Below, in pieces: positions 40,495 through 49,437 of a DNA stretch of 64,000 bases (position 1 is its first letter; each line of letters starts with the position of its first letter). Origin of the DNA: Gemmatimonadota bacterium. GTDB lineage: Bacteria > Gemmatimonadota > Gemmatimonadetes > Longimicrobiales > Gaopeijiaceae. The notes beneath the pieces are model-generated. The model had not been told where the DNA came from and did no database searches. It was given only the letters and a program-made list of their open reading frames with translations. The stretch lies in NCBI GenBank assembly GCA_028873815.1, contig JAPPNN010000029.1, forward strand, positions 1 through 64,000, written 5' to 3'. A program made the translations under genes and the position numbers.

Positions 40495-41232
40495 TCACAG
40501 GTTGTATCCGACCTGGATAAAGTAGTACTCCGCCACCCCGAACATGACCAGAGCCGCGAGTCGTTTCACCGTCACCATCCACTTCCCGGACTTCGGAAGG
40601 CGCGAAAGGGTACCCGAGAACAGCCCCACCGCGACAAGAAGCGCGGTCATCCCGAGGGAGAAGACGAAAAGGTAGAGGAATCCCATTGCGCCGGCCCTGG
40701 TAGCCGCGACCCACGCCAACACGGCCGCAAACGCCGGCGCCCCGCACGGGGCGGCCACGACACCGGAGGTCGCACCCAGCACGAAGACGGCGCCGTAGGA
40801 ACCCCCCTCCCGGCTTCCGGCCCAAGCCAGCAACCGCTGCGGCACCCTCACCGGAATCACGTCGAGCATGGCCAGCGCAAACAGCACCAGCAGGTTGCCG
40901 ATTGCGAACAGGGCCCACGGGCTGGAGCTCACGGTGCCGAACAGGGTCCCGGTAAGGCCCGCGAGGAGTCCCAGGAAAGCGTAGAGCAGCGCCATTCCCA
41001 CGACGTAGGTCATGGTCAGGGCCACCGTCCGGCGCATGGGCTGCCCGTCGGTCGCCGTCCCCGAGATCACGGACGCCGTGATCGGGATCATCGGGTACAC
41101 GCACGGGGTCAGGCTGGTCGCCACGCCCGCTCCGAAGAGCACGACCAGGGCCAGAAGCGGGCTGGAAGCGAGCGTCTCGGATAGACCCCCGGCCGCCTCC
41201 TGGACGAGGACAGCCGGGAAGACTTCCGTCAC
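40495..41232 (-). CDS. CcdA/DsbD-type transmembrane electron carrier
   Basis: The 245-aa product starts at GTG 41232. It has six to seven membrane helices and the two conserved Cys of the DsbD core: TPCVYPMIPI and APCGAPAF. It moves electrons from cytoplasmic thioredoxin to periplasmic thiol proteins. The short N-terminal VFPAVLVQEAAGG does not look like a full DsbD alpha domain. It is the third gene of a four-gene minus-strand series: barrel, Tyr-rich protein, CcdA, TlpA. Confidence 0.9.
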   Translation of the reverse strand: MTEVFPAVLVQEAAGGLSETLASSPLLALVVLFGAGVATSLTPCVYPMIPITASVISGTATDGQPMRRTVALTMTYVVGMALLYAFLGLLAGLTGTLFGTVSSSPWALFAIGNLLVLFALAMLDVIPVRVPQRLLAWAGSREGGSYGAVFVLGATSGVVAAPCGAPAFAAVLAWVAATRAGAMGFLYLFVFSLGMTALLVAVGLFSGTLSRLPKSGKWMVTVKRLAALVMFGVAEYYFIQVGYNL

Positions 41233-41239
41233 CGGCAGG

Positions 41240-42451
41240 TCATTTTCCGCCGCGGCGCTTGGCGGTTCGTCCGCTGCTGCGTCCGGAACTCGCGCTTGCG
41301 CCCGAGCTGCGGCCGCTCACCGATGATCCGATGCTCCTGCCCCCCGAGTAACTGCCGCCCGTGCTGATGGACCGCGGCCCGCGATAGCCCCTGCCGGCGA
41401 TCACTCGTCCACCACCGGATCTCGACGGCGCCCGATTGACATCCACCACAACCGGTCTGTAGTAGCCGCCCCATCCACCCCAGTAGCTCGAATACCCGTA
41501 GCCGTAGTAGCCGGGATAGCCATAGCCGTAGCCGTAGCGGTTGTAGCGGCCGTATCCGTACATAAGGGGGGAGTAGTAGTAGCCGAAGGGGCTTGTCATG
41601 TATACGCGGCGGGTTCGCTGGTCGGACCCGTACGCCTCGTCGGCGAGCGGTCCACCGCCTCCGAGCGCGAAGTGCTGCGGATACGAGATGGCCACGACGA
41701 TGTCGATCACCTCCGCCGACACGCCGGCGTCGTCAAGCCGGATCAACTGCTCGGAATCCAGCCCATCGAACTCCTGCCGGATCTGCGCGAGCCAACCCGC
41801 GACCGCCTTGGCGTCGACATTGAGCGAAGCGTCAATCACGTCGTCGATCGTGACGCGGGCGGCCGCAAAGAACTCGGCTCCCTGCAGGAGGAACGGGAGC
41901 GGCTCGGTGCGCCGCGGGAGCCCCAGGTCCTCTAGGACGGCGTCGTCCGCGTGGCTATACCACTGCGACCAGGCGGTCGTGCCGCCGTTCGCCTGGAGGG
42001 CCCGCACATCCAGCCACTCTCCAGGGCCCGGCATCGAGATGATTCCGGTGCTTTGGCGGACCGTCCCGTTGTCGCAGGTCAGGTCGGACGTCGTGTACAG
42101 CCGCCGGCCATCATCGGAAAACCTGGCCGACTCCGTTCCGCGACAGTTGTCCTGCGCGACCGGATGCGGTTGTCCGTCGGCGTAGTAGCTCTCGCGGTGC
42201 GTGATCTCGCCGTCCACGATGGTGAGCATCTCCACGTCGGCGCCGCTCGGGACGAAGCAGAGGATGCCCCTGTCGGCGGCTGCCTCGCTGTCGGCGGGCC
42301 ATTCGGCCTGGGTCGGAACGTTCGGCTCCCAGCAGCCAAGGTAGGGCTGCCACCCTTCTCGCACCTGGCCGGCTTGCGCCTGCACGACGCCGGGGATGGC
42401 GGCCAGAAGGAGGCCGGCCGCCACGCTCATGCCCTTCGTTCTCGTCAACAT
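41240..42451 (-). CDS. Exported protein with Tyr/Gly-rich and Ser/Gly/Arg-rich tail
   Basis: The 403-aa product starts at ATG 42451, with a signal peptide ending VVQAQ. Residues 30-290 form a domain I do not recognise, with three or four Cys. From about 295 the chain is low complexity: GYGRYNRYGYGYGYPGYYG repeats, then a Ser/Gly/Arg-rich tail ending RRGGK. Such tails are seen in cell-surface or matrix proteins. It ends seven bases before the CcdA gene on the same strand. Confidence 0.7.
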   Translation of the reverse strand: MLTRTKGMSVAAGLLLAAIPGVVQAQAGQVREGWQPYLGCWEPNVPTQAEWPADSEAAADRGILCFVPSGADVEMLTIVDGEITHRESYYADGQPHPVAQDNCRGTESARFSDDGRRLYTTSDLTCDNGTVRQSTGIISMPGPGEWLDVRALQANGGTTAWSQWYSHADDAVLEDLGLPRRTEPLPFLLQGAEFFAAARVTIDDVIDASLNVDAKAVAGWLAQIRQEFDGLDSEQLIRLDDAGVSAEVIDIVVAISYPQHFALGGGGPLADEAYGSDQRTRRVYMTSPFGYYYSPLMYGYGRYNRYGYGYGYPGYYGYGYSSYWGGWGGYYRPVVVDVNRAPSRSGGGRVIAGRGYRGPRSISTGGSYSGGRSIGSSVSGRSSGASASSGRSSGRTAKRRGGK

Positions 42452-42519
42452 GTCTGATCCCTTTCCGTCGCGCATCGTTTTCGTCCGTGCCGGGAGCGTC
42501 CGTCCCGGATCGTTCGCCG

Positions 42520-43302
42520 TCACAGCCTGAATCCTATCCCGAACGTGACCTGCAGCCCCGCCAGATCGAGATCCGGGAACCCCACGAAATCGGCCGACAG
42601 CGGGGCGCTCGCGAAACCGTATCTCGCTTCGCCAACCAACAGCACCCGACCGTTCACGGCGACATCCATCCCGCTGGACAATTGTATCGTAGCTCCCCTG
42701 TCCCGCGAATAAAAGCGGTCACCGAAGATCTCCAGGGTTTCGTAGTCGATAAAGTCGCCGTGCTGCGCGAAGCGGTACGAAACGATGCCCCCGGCGACAC
42801 CCACGTACGGGTTCCACGTTTCCGGCACCCACGCGAACCGGCCGATGGCTCTCCCCCGGTCCTTCAGGTAGGCCTTCACTCCGACGGTGATGGGCCTGAT
42901 CGAGAACTCGGTGGTCTGTTCGATCGGGAGGTCGTCCTGATCCACCCACTCGCGGAACTCCGACCTGGTCTTGGCATTGGTGTATCCGACGCTGAGGAGC
43001 ACGTCCAACCGCGTCGTGGCCCGGATCGCGAGATCCCCTCCGATCGAGGCCCCGGCCAGATCCCGGGTATCGACCGTCAACTCCTCGCGGGTCAAATCCC
43101 AAAGGCTCTGCGTGCCGTCGCCGCTCGCGGCGCGGGGCATGTGCAGACCGGCCCTGAACGTGAAGGTCGCCCTGGGCGTGCCGAAGAGGAAGTCGCGGTT
43201 CTGAGCACTCGCCTCCGCCGGTGCCGCCGCCCCCAGCAGGAGAAGGACAAGGAGGCTGCCAAGTATGGGCCCTGCCCCGGTACTCCGTTCGCTACCGAGC
43301 AT
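42520..43302 (-). CDS. Outer-membrane beta-barrel protein
   Basis: The 260-aa product starts at ATG 43302, seven bases after AGGAG. A signal peptide (to EASAQ) precedes alternating strands (FRAGLHMPRA, LDVLLSVGYTNAK, VGVKAYL) and a final strand QVTFGIGFRL ending in a hydrophobic residue plus L, as in outer-membrane barrels. The size suits an 8-10-stranded OmpA/OmpW-like barrel. Its function is unknown. It heads the CcdA/TlpA series. Confidence 0.78.
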   Translation of the reverse strand: MLGSERSTGAGPILGSLLVLLLLGAAAPAEASAQNRDFLFGTPRATFTFRAGLHMPRAASGDGTQSLWDLTREELTVDTRDLAGASIGGDLAIRATTRLDVLLSVGYTNAKTRSEFREWVDQDDLPIEQTTEFSIRPITVGVKAYLKDRGRAIGRFAWVPETWNPYVGVAGGIVSYRFAQHGDFIDYETLEIFGDRFYSRDRGATIQLSSGMDVAVNGRVLLVGEARYGFASAPLSADFVGFPDLDLAGLQVTFGIGFRL

Positions 43303-43458
43303 TTCGGTCTCCTGGTTTACGGGTTCGGCCACGCTCATGCGCAAGACCCGTGCCGCTCTGGACGTGTGCCGTGGCGGGACTCTGGGACCTGTGCGGACGC
43401 CCGCCATCCCCCCGTGGGGACAGTGAGCGTCCACTTGGGGTGACACCTGCCCGCACCG

Positions 43459-44340
43459 TCATCCGCCGAGCGTCCTCTGCAGGTATGCCTTCAGACGTTC
43501 CCAGGCGTCGGCCGCCGGCGCGGTACGCACATCGGGGTCGTCGTCTACGCGCAGCCAGAAGCCGTGGTTCACGTCGTCGTAGATGTGCAGATCGTGTTCG
43601 ACACCGGCAGCCCGCAGCGCGCTCTCGAACGCCGCCACGGACTGCGGCGACGGACCGTTGTCGAGCGCGGCGAAAGTGCCGTATACCTCGTGATCCAGCC
43701 GCGCGACGACCTCCGGGTCATCGACGAGGCGGCCGTAGAAGATGGCCGTCGCCTCGTGGTTGACGCCGTCGAGTCCGAAAGAGAGCGCTACCCCTCCACC
43801 GAAACACCACCCCATGGCGCCGACTCGCCCGGTCACATCGGGACGTCCCTTGAGGTAGGCCACCGCGGCATCGAGGTTCGCGATCATCGCCGCCGGATCC
43901 GCTTGCGCTTCCCGAACCAGCGCCATGTTCTCGTCCGGGCTGGCGCCGGTGCGCCCATGGAACAGGTCTGCCGCAAGCGTCACGTACCCCTCGTCCGCGA
44001 AGTCGTCGGCCAGATGGCGCACGCGGTCCTGGAGGCCGTTCCATTCGTGGATGATCACCAGGGCCGGAAACGGACCGTCGCCTTCCGGGACGGCGAGGTA
44101 GCCGGTCGTGAGTTCGTCCCCATCCAGGTAATTGAGGTCGCTGCCCTCTAGAGCGTCTCCCTCGCCGATGATCGCGGGGGGCAGCTCGGGGGCCTGGCTC
44201 GTGTCCTCGGCGGGTGGCGCCTCCGCGCACGCGAGCGCGAGCGGAACGAGGAGGAACGGGGCTCGGACGCGCGAAAAAACCGCTGCATCGACCCGGCGAG
44301 CGCCTGCTTCAGTGAATCCACCCATAGTCTTGTTTTCCAT
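43459..44340 (-). CDS. Dienelactone-hydrolase-family lipoprotein
   Basis: The 293-aa product starts at ATG 44340 (44325 is possible) and has a lipobox LACA. The alpha/beta-hydrolase fold has the nucleophile Cys in GWCFGGG, Asp in LDNGPSP and His in NHGFW, the DLH triad. It probably cleaves lactones or esters in the envelope; the lipoprotein form is common in this phylum. The gene is divergent from the MBL gene at 44488, with an inverted repeat between them. Confidence 0.88.
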   Translation of the reverse strand: MENKTMGGFTEAGARRVDAAVFSRVRAPFLLVPLALACAEAPPAEDTSQAPELPPAIIGEGDALEGSDLNYLDGDELTTGYLAVPEGDGPFPALVIIHEWNGLQDRVRHLADDFADEGYVTLAADLFHGRTGASPDENMALVREAQADPAAMIANLDAAVAYLKGRPDVTGRVGAMGWCFGGGVALSFGLDGVNHEATAIFYGRLVDDPEVVARLDHEVYGTFAALDNGPSPQSVAAFESALRAAGVEHDLHIYDDVNHGFWLRVDDDPDVRTAPAADAWERLKAYLQRTLGG

Positions 44341-44362
44341 ACTGGTGATTGCCACCGAAAGG

Positions 44363-44380
44363 CTATTGGTTAGACAATAG
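44363..44380. promoter_or_regulatory. Inverted repeat in a divergent promoter region
   Basis: CTATTG (44363-44368) and CAATAG (44375-44380) form a perfect inverted repeat with a six-base spacer, 23 bases upstream of the hydrolase start and between two divergent genes. It is a candidate operator. No regulator gene is adjacent. Confidence 0.45.
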
Positions 44381-44487
44381 GTGGGACGGGCACGCCCGGC
44401 GTCAAATGGATGCGCGGGCCAGTGTCCGGTCTCGTCGGAAGTCCGACCGCTGTCGGAAGCGCAAGTTGGAACCACCAGGAGCGGGAG

Positions 44488-45423
44488 ATGCGCAGAATGA
44501 GGATTCCCCTTGTGGGAGAGTCGGGCCGCTGGCCCCGAATCGCCGCCGTCGCGGTTGTGCTCGCCGGTATCGGCACGGGCGCGCTGGAGGCGCAGCAGGA
44601 CATGTCGGATGTGGAGATCACGACGGTGCCCCTGGAGAGCGACCTGTTCATGCTGATCGGACGGGGCGGAAACATCGGATTGTCTGTGGGAGAGGACGGC
44701 GCGTTCCTCATCGACGACCAGTTCGCGCCCCTGACGGACAAGATCCTCGCGGCGGTCGCGGAGGTGACGGAACAGCCCGTTCGCTGGGTGCTCAACACGC
44801 ATTGGCACGGCGACCATACGGGGGGCAACGAGAATCTGGGCAATGCCGGAGCCATGATCGTCGCCCACCGCAACGTCTATCGGCGCATGAACCCGGAAGA
44901 GTTCGCGGACCTCGTTGGCCGGTCCAGCCAGGCCCCGCGGGCGGCCCTGCCCGTCGTCACGTTCGACGAAGGCGTCCAGTTTCACTGGAACGGCCGGCAC
45001 ATCGAAGTGACGCACATCGGCCAGGCCCACACGGACGGCGACGCGATCGTGCACTTCCCGCGCGCCAACGTCTTCCACATGGGAGACACCTTCTTCCGCG
45101 GCCGCTACCCGTTTGTCGACATGGACAGCGGCGGCGGCGTCGACGGCGTCATCGCCGCGGCCAACTTCGTGCTGGAGCGGTCGAACGAAGGCACGAGGAT
45201 CATGCCGGGCCACGGGGACCTCGCGTCGCCGGAGCACCTGCGCGAATATCGCGACATGCTCGAAACCGTGCGCATGCGCGTGGCGAGCCTTGTCGCCAAC
45301 GGCCGTACGGAGGATCAGGTCGTCGCCGCGGCGCCCACGGCCGACCTCGACGACACCTGGGGCGCCAACTCCGAGCGCTTCGTTCGCGCCGTGTACCAGA
45401 GCCTGGCAGGAGGGATGCAGTGA
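44488..45423 (+). CDS. Metallo-beta-lactamase-fold hydrolase, intact site
   Basis: ATG 44488 follows AGGAGCGGGAG. The 311-aa product has a signal peptide (to ALEAQ) and the full MBL site: THWHGDH, the later His/Asp region AHTDGD and the closing MPGHG. Its sequence is like subclass B3-style or quinoprotein-relay MBLs of unknown substrate. The stop overlaps the M20 peptidase start (TGATG), so the two are coupled. It serves as an in-window control for the degenerate MBL at 38240. Confidence 0.88.
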   Translation: MRRMRIPLVGESGRWPRIAAVAVVLAGIGTGALEAQQDMSDVEITTVPLESDLFMLIGRGGNIGLSVGEDGAFLIDDQFAPLTDKILAAVAEVTEQPVRWVLNTHWHGDHTGGNENLGNAGAMIVAHRNVYRRMNPEEFADLVGRSSQAPRAALPVVTFDEGVQFHWNGRHIEVTHIGQAHTDGDAIVHFPRANVFHMGDTFFRGRYPFVDMDSGGGVDGVIAAANFVLERSNEGTRIMPGHGDLASPEHLREYRDMLETVRMRVASLVANGRTEDQVVAAAPTADLDDTWGANSERFVRAVYQSLAGGMQ

Positions 45424-46781
45424 TGAAGATGAACGTTGAACGCATTCGGGCGGTTACCGCAACAGCTGCCACGCGTGCGGCCGCGGCCGGGCTGGCGGTG
45501 ATGGCCGCGCTCGCAGTCGCGGCGCCCATCTCACCCGCGGCCGTGCAGAACGCACGGGTCGACAAACTGGTGGCCACCGTTCAGGACACGATCATCCGGC
45601 TGCGCGAGCACATCCATCAGTACCCCGAGCTCGGCAACCGCGAATTCAACACGGCGGCGCTGGTCGCCGACCACCTGCGTGCGCTCGGCTTCGACGAGGT
45701 GCACACGGGGATCGCCCACACGGGCGTCGTGGGCATCCTCCGCGGCGGCCTGCCCGGCCCTGTGGTGGCGGTGCGCGCCGACATGGACGCGCTTCCCGTC
45801 ACCGAGATGACGCCCTACGCCTTCCGGTCCACGGTGCGCACCACCTACCTGGGCCAGGAGGTGGGGGTGTCCCATGCGTGCGGCCACGACATCCACGTCG
45901 CGGTGCAGCTGGGCGTGGCGTCGGTGCTGGCCGGCATGCGCGACGAGCTGCCGGGGACGGTCAAGTTCATCTTCCAGCCAGCCGAGGAAGGGCCGCCGCC
46001 TGGCGAGGACGGCGGCGCGCGCATGATGGTGGCCGAGGGCGTCCTGCAGGATCCCGCCCCGAGCGCAATCTTCGGCCTCCACTCCTTCGCCGAGATGGAG
46101 GTGGGCAAGGTCGGGTTCACCTCCGGGCCGGCGCTCGCGGCGGTGGACCACTTCAAGATCCGCATCCTGGGGCTGCAGGCCCACGGTGCCGCGCCCCATC
46201 TGGGGATCGACCCGATCGTGATGGCGTCCCAGGCGGTCAGCGCATTCCAGACCATCCGGTCGCGCAACCTGCCCCCGCTCGAGCCCAGCGTGGTGACGGT
46301 GGGGATCATCCGGGGCGGCACCCGCTTCAACATCATCCCGCACGTGGTCGAGATGGAGGGTACGGTCCGCACCTACAACCCCGACGTGCGCGACGCGGTC
46401 GAGCAGCGCATGGGCGAGATCCTGGCCGGGATCACGGCGGCGGGGGGCGGCACCTACGAGCTGGAGTACGACCGGGGCACGCCTGCCACGATCAACGATC
46501 CCGCGCTCGGGGAGCGCATGCTGCCCACGCTGGCCAGAGTCGTCGGCGAGGAGAACGTCGTCGACCTGGATCCCACGATGGGCGGAGAGGACTTCGCCTA
46601 CTTCGCCAACGAAGTCCCGGGCTTCTTTTTCCGGCTGGGGCAGGTCATTCCCGGGGGAACCTCCGGCGGTCACCACACGCCGGACTTCCAGGCCGACAAC
46701 TCGGCCGTGCCCGTCGGGATCCGCGCGATGACCAACCTGCTGCTGGACTACCTGAGGGCGGGGAGGGCGGCTTCGGAGTAG
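45423..46781 (+). CDS. M20-family metal-dependent amidohydrolase
   Basis: The 452-aa product has a signal-like N-terminus (to about 40), then the M20D pattern: HIHQYPELGNREF, RADMDALPV, SHACGHDIHVA, QPAEEGPPPGEDGGARMM and GGEDFAYF. The family hydrolyses N-acyl amino acids or hippurate-like amides with two metals. Export suggests a periplasmic location. It is coupled to the MBL gene upstream and converges on asnB. Confidence 0.92.
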   Translation: MKMNVERIRAVTATAATRAAAAGLAVMAALAVAAPISPAAVQNARVDKLVATVQDTIIRLREHIHQYPELGNREFNTAALVADHLRALGFDEVHTGIAHTGVVGILRGGLPGPVVAVRADMDALPVTEMTPYAFRSTVRTTYLGQEVGVSHACGHDIHVAVQLGVASVLAGMRDELPGTVKFIFQPAEEGPPPGEDGGARMMVAEGVLQDPAPSAIFGLHSFAEMEVGKVGFTSGPALAAVDHFKIRILGLQAHGAAPHLGIDPIVMASQAVSAFQTIRSRNLPPLEPSVVTVGIIRGGTRFNIIPHVVEMEGTVRTYNPDVRDAVEQRMGEILAGITAAGGGTYELEYDRGTPATINDPALGERMLPTLARVVGEENVVDLDPTMGGEDFAYFANEVPGFFFRLGQVIPGGTSGGHHTPDFQADNSAVPVGIRAMTNLLLDYLRAGRAASE

Positions 46782-46808
46782 CGGCACGACACCGCCGGGC
46801 CGCTTGCC

Positions 46809-48467
46809 TCAGTAGGCGGACTGGTGCACCCCCGCGACCGCCCGTCCCGAGGGGTCGAGCGTCTTCGACAGCACCTCGTCCCATGCCAGCGCCTCGGGCG
46901 TGGAGCACGCCACGCTCGGTCCTCCGGGGACACAGTGCGCGGCGGCCGGCAGCGGGAAGTGCGACTCGAAGATCCGACGGTACAGGTACGCTTCCTTGTC
47001 GGCGGGCGGGTTGTGCGGGAAGCGGAAGGGGGCGCTGGCCATCTTGCGGTCGCTCACACTCTTCTCCGCGTAGTCCTTCAGCGAGTCGATCCAGGAATAC
47101 CCCACGCCGTCTGAAAACTGCTCCTTCTGGCGCCAGGTGACCTCGGCCGGCAAGTAGTCGCTGAACGCTTCCCGGAGGATGCGCTTCTCGATTCCGCCGC
47201 CGGCCATCTTGCCCGCTGGATCGATCGACATGGCCACGTCCAGGAATTCCTTGTCGAGGAACGGGACGCGCGCCTCGATTCCCCACGCGGCCATGGCCTT
47301 GTTGGCACGCAGACAGTCGTACTGGTGCAGCCGGTCGATCTTGCGAACGGTCTCCTCGTGGAAGGAGCGGGGGTCGGGCGCGCGGTGGAAGTACAGGTAA
47401 CCGCCGAACACCTCGTCGGCCCCCTCGCCGGATAGCACCATCTTGATCCCCAGGGTCCGGATGCGCCGAGCCATCAGGTACATAGGGGTGGCGGCGCGCA
47501 CCGTCGTCACGTCATAGGTCTCCAGGTGATGAATGACGTCGGACAGCGCGTCCAGCCCGTCCTGCACGGTGAAGTGGAACTCGTGGTGCACGGTGCCGAT
47601 GTGATCGGCCACGACCCTGGCGGCGGCCAGGTCGGGAGATCCCTCCAGGCCGATACAGAACGAATGGAGCCGGGGCCACCACGCCTCGCTGCGGTCGTCA
47701 TCCTCGATCCGGCGTCGCGAAAAGCGCTGCGCCACCGCGGACACGATGGAGGAGTCCAGTCCTCCGGACAGGAGCACGCCGTAGGGAACGTCGGACATGA
47801 GCTGCCGGTGCACGGCCGCCTCGAGCGCCTCGCGGATGCGTGACGGGTCGGGGTCCTCCGTTGCGGCGCTGAAGTTCCGCCAGGCCCGCGTGTAGTAGGG
47901 TCGCGGCGTGCCCTCCGCAGAGTCGAGAAGGTGTCCCGGCGGGAACTCGGTGACCGTGCGGCAGACCGGCGTAAGGGCTTTCATCTCGGACGCGACGTAG
48001 AACCGTCCGTCGTCATCATGCCCGGTGTACAGCGGCACGATGCCGAGGTGGTCGCGCGCCACGAGGTATCGGTCCTGCTCCAGGTCGTATAGCACAAAGG
48101 CGAAGATCCCGTTCAGACGATCCAGGAAGTCGGCGCCTTCTTCGGCGTACAGCGCCAGAATGACCTCGCAGTCGCTTCGGGTGAGGAAGCGGTACGGGGT
48201 GCGGAGTTCGGACTCGAGCTGGCGGTGATTGTAGATCTCGCCGTTGACGGCCAGCACGTGGGTGCCGTCCGCGTTCTCCAGGGGCTGGGCACCGTGCTCC
48301 ACATCCACGATTGCGAGGCGGTTGTGGGCCAGAACGGCGCGCTCGTGCGTGAATACGCCGGACCAGTCGGGCCCGCGATGCCGCTGCAGCTTCGACAGCG
48401 TCAGGACCCGCTCACGCGGTGGTGGATCGGTAGGGTCGAATCCCAGGATGGCGAGGACGGAGCACAT
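46809..48467 (-). CDS. asnB: Asparagine synthetase B (glutamine-hydrolysing)
   Basis: The 552-aa cytoplasmic enzyme makes Asn from Asp, ATP and Gln. The class II glutaminase starts MCSVLAILGF with the N-terminal nucleophile Cys2 and has RHRGPDWSG and VNGEIYNH. The synthetase domain has the ATP loop VLLSGGLDSSIV and later LSGEGADEVFGGY. The length matches E. coli AsnB (554 aa). It is divergent from the second selenoprotein gene. Confidence 0.96.
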   Translation of the reverse strand: MCSVLAILGFDPTDPPPRERVLTLSKLQRHRGPDWSGVFTHERAVLAHNRLAIVDVEHGAQPLENADGTHVLAVNGEIYNHRQLESELRTPYRFLTRSDCEVILALYAEEGADFLDRLNGIFAFVLYDLEQDRYLVARDHLGIVPLYTGHDDDGRFYVASEMKALTPVCRTVTEFPPGHLLDSAEGTPRPYYTRAWRNFSAATEDPDPSRIREALEAAVHRQLMSDVPYGVLLSGGLDSSIVSAVAQRFSRRRIEDDDRSEAWWPRLHSFCIGLEGSPDLAAARVVADHIGTVHHEFHFTVQDGLDALSDVIHHLETYDVTTVRAATPMYLMARRIRTLGIKMVLSGEGADEVFGGYLYFHRAPDPRSFHEETVRKIDRLHQYDCLRANKAMAAWGIEARVPFLDKEFLDVAMSIDPAGKMAGGGIEKRILREAFSDYLPAEVTWRQKEQFSDGVGYSWIDSLKDYAEKSVSDRKMASAPFRFPHNPPADKEAYLYRRIFESHFPLPAAAHCVPGGPSVACSTPEALAWDEVLSKTLDPSGRAVAGVHQSAY

Positions 48468-48539
48468 GCGATTAAGATAGGTCTCCCGGAACCGGGGGTG
48501 TACCCGGTGGAATCCGCCACTCTGCAACGGATCACGAAC

Positions 48540-49166
48540 ATGCTCCCATCCATTCGATTTGCGGCCGGCGCGCAATTCGTCGCGTTGCCGATGATGCTGG
48601 CCCTGCTTGCGACCGCTTCCGCGGCCCGTGCACAGGACCTGGGTCCCGCTGACGGTCACGACATGCCGGGCACCGACATCGAGCGCGTGGCTGTCGGGGA
48701 CGAAGCGCCGCTGTTCACGCTCGAATCCTTCGACCGCGGCCCGGTGACGCTCTCGGACTTCCGGGGGGACAAGAACGTCGTGCTCGTCTTCTACCGGGGC
48801 CACTGGTGACCCTACTGCGCCAGTCAGCTCGTGGAGCTGAGAGCCCTTTTACCCGAAGACCTCAGGGACGAGACCGAAATCGTGACGGTGTCGGTGGACG
48901 ACCAGGAGGGGATGCAGCTGATGATCGACCGTGTGGCCGCCGAAGACGGCATGGCTCCCGACTTCATCATGCTCTCCGACCCGGACCACGCCGTGATCGA
49001 CCGCTACGGCCTGTTCAATGAGAATGCGCCTCCGAACCGGCCTCTGCCGCATCCCGCCACCTACGTGATCGACAAGGAGGGTGTCGTGCGGTACCGCTTC
49101 GTGGAGGTGGACTACCGGGTGCGGCCCACCAACGAGGACATTCTGGAGGTCCTGAAGACGCTGTAG
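48540..49166 (+). CDS. Exported selenocysteine thioredoxin/peroxiredoxin-like protein (TGA = Sec90)
   Basis: Read through the TGA at 48807-48809, the product is 208 aa: signal peptide (to AARAQ), then an AhpC/TSA thioredoxin fold. The TGA replaces the first Cys of the CxxC site: VLVFYRGHW-U-PYCASQL, where relatives have RGxWCPYC. The frame then continues normally to 49166 (RVRPTNEDILEVLKTL). A 6-bp hairpin begins 15 bases after the TGA (48825-48839). ATG 48540 is the best start, but its ribosome site is weak; GTG 48498 is an alternative. A U-P-Y-C centre predicts a fast periplasmic peroxide or disulfide reductase. Confidence 0.83.
48825..48839 (+). promoter_or_regulatory. Candidate bacterial SECIS hairpin, second selenoprotein
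   Basis: CAGCTC (48825-48830) pairs perfectly with GAGCTG (48834-48839) around the loop GTG. The loop begins 21 bases after the TGA and starts with G then U. Stem length, distance and the GU in the loop equal those of 39582-39601, although the surrounding sequences differ. Confidence 0.7.
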
Positions 49167-49437
49167 CGGGTTTGGGGCACCGCCGCGCGAGCCACGGCCC
49201 GCGCGAGCCACTCCCCACGCTAGCCACGCGCCGCGCGAACAGGGGCAGTGGAGGCGGGTGTTCCCGGGTGGTTGGGGGTGTTCAGGGTCGGCGTACGCCC
49301 GAATCGTGGTGCCTGAAGGGGGCGATTTGCGCTCCTGGAACATTTTGTCCCATCCAGACATGTAAACGCACATCCGGTGCGGGTAGCGTGGGTCTCGCTT
49401 GATCGAGTCACGACCCACCGAGAGTGGAGCCGCCCGG

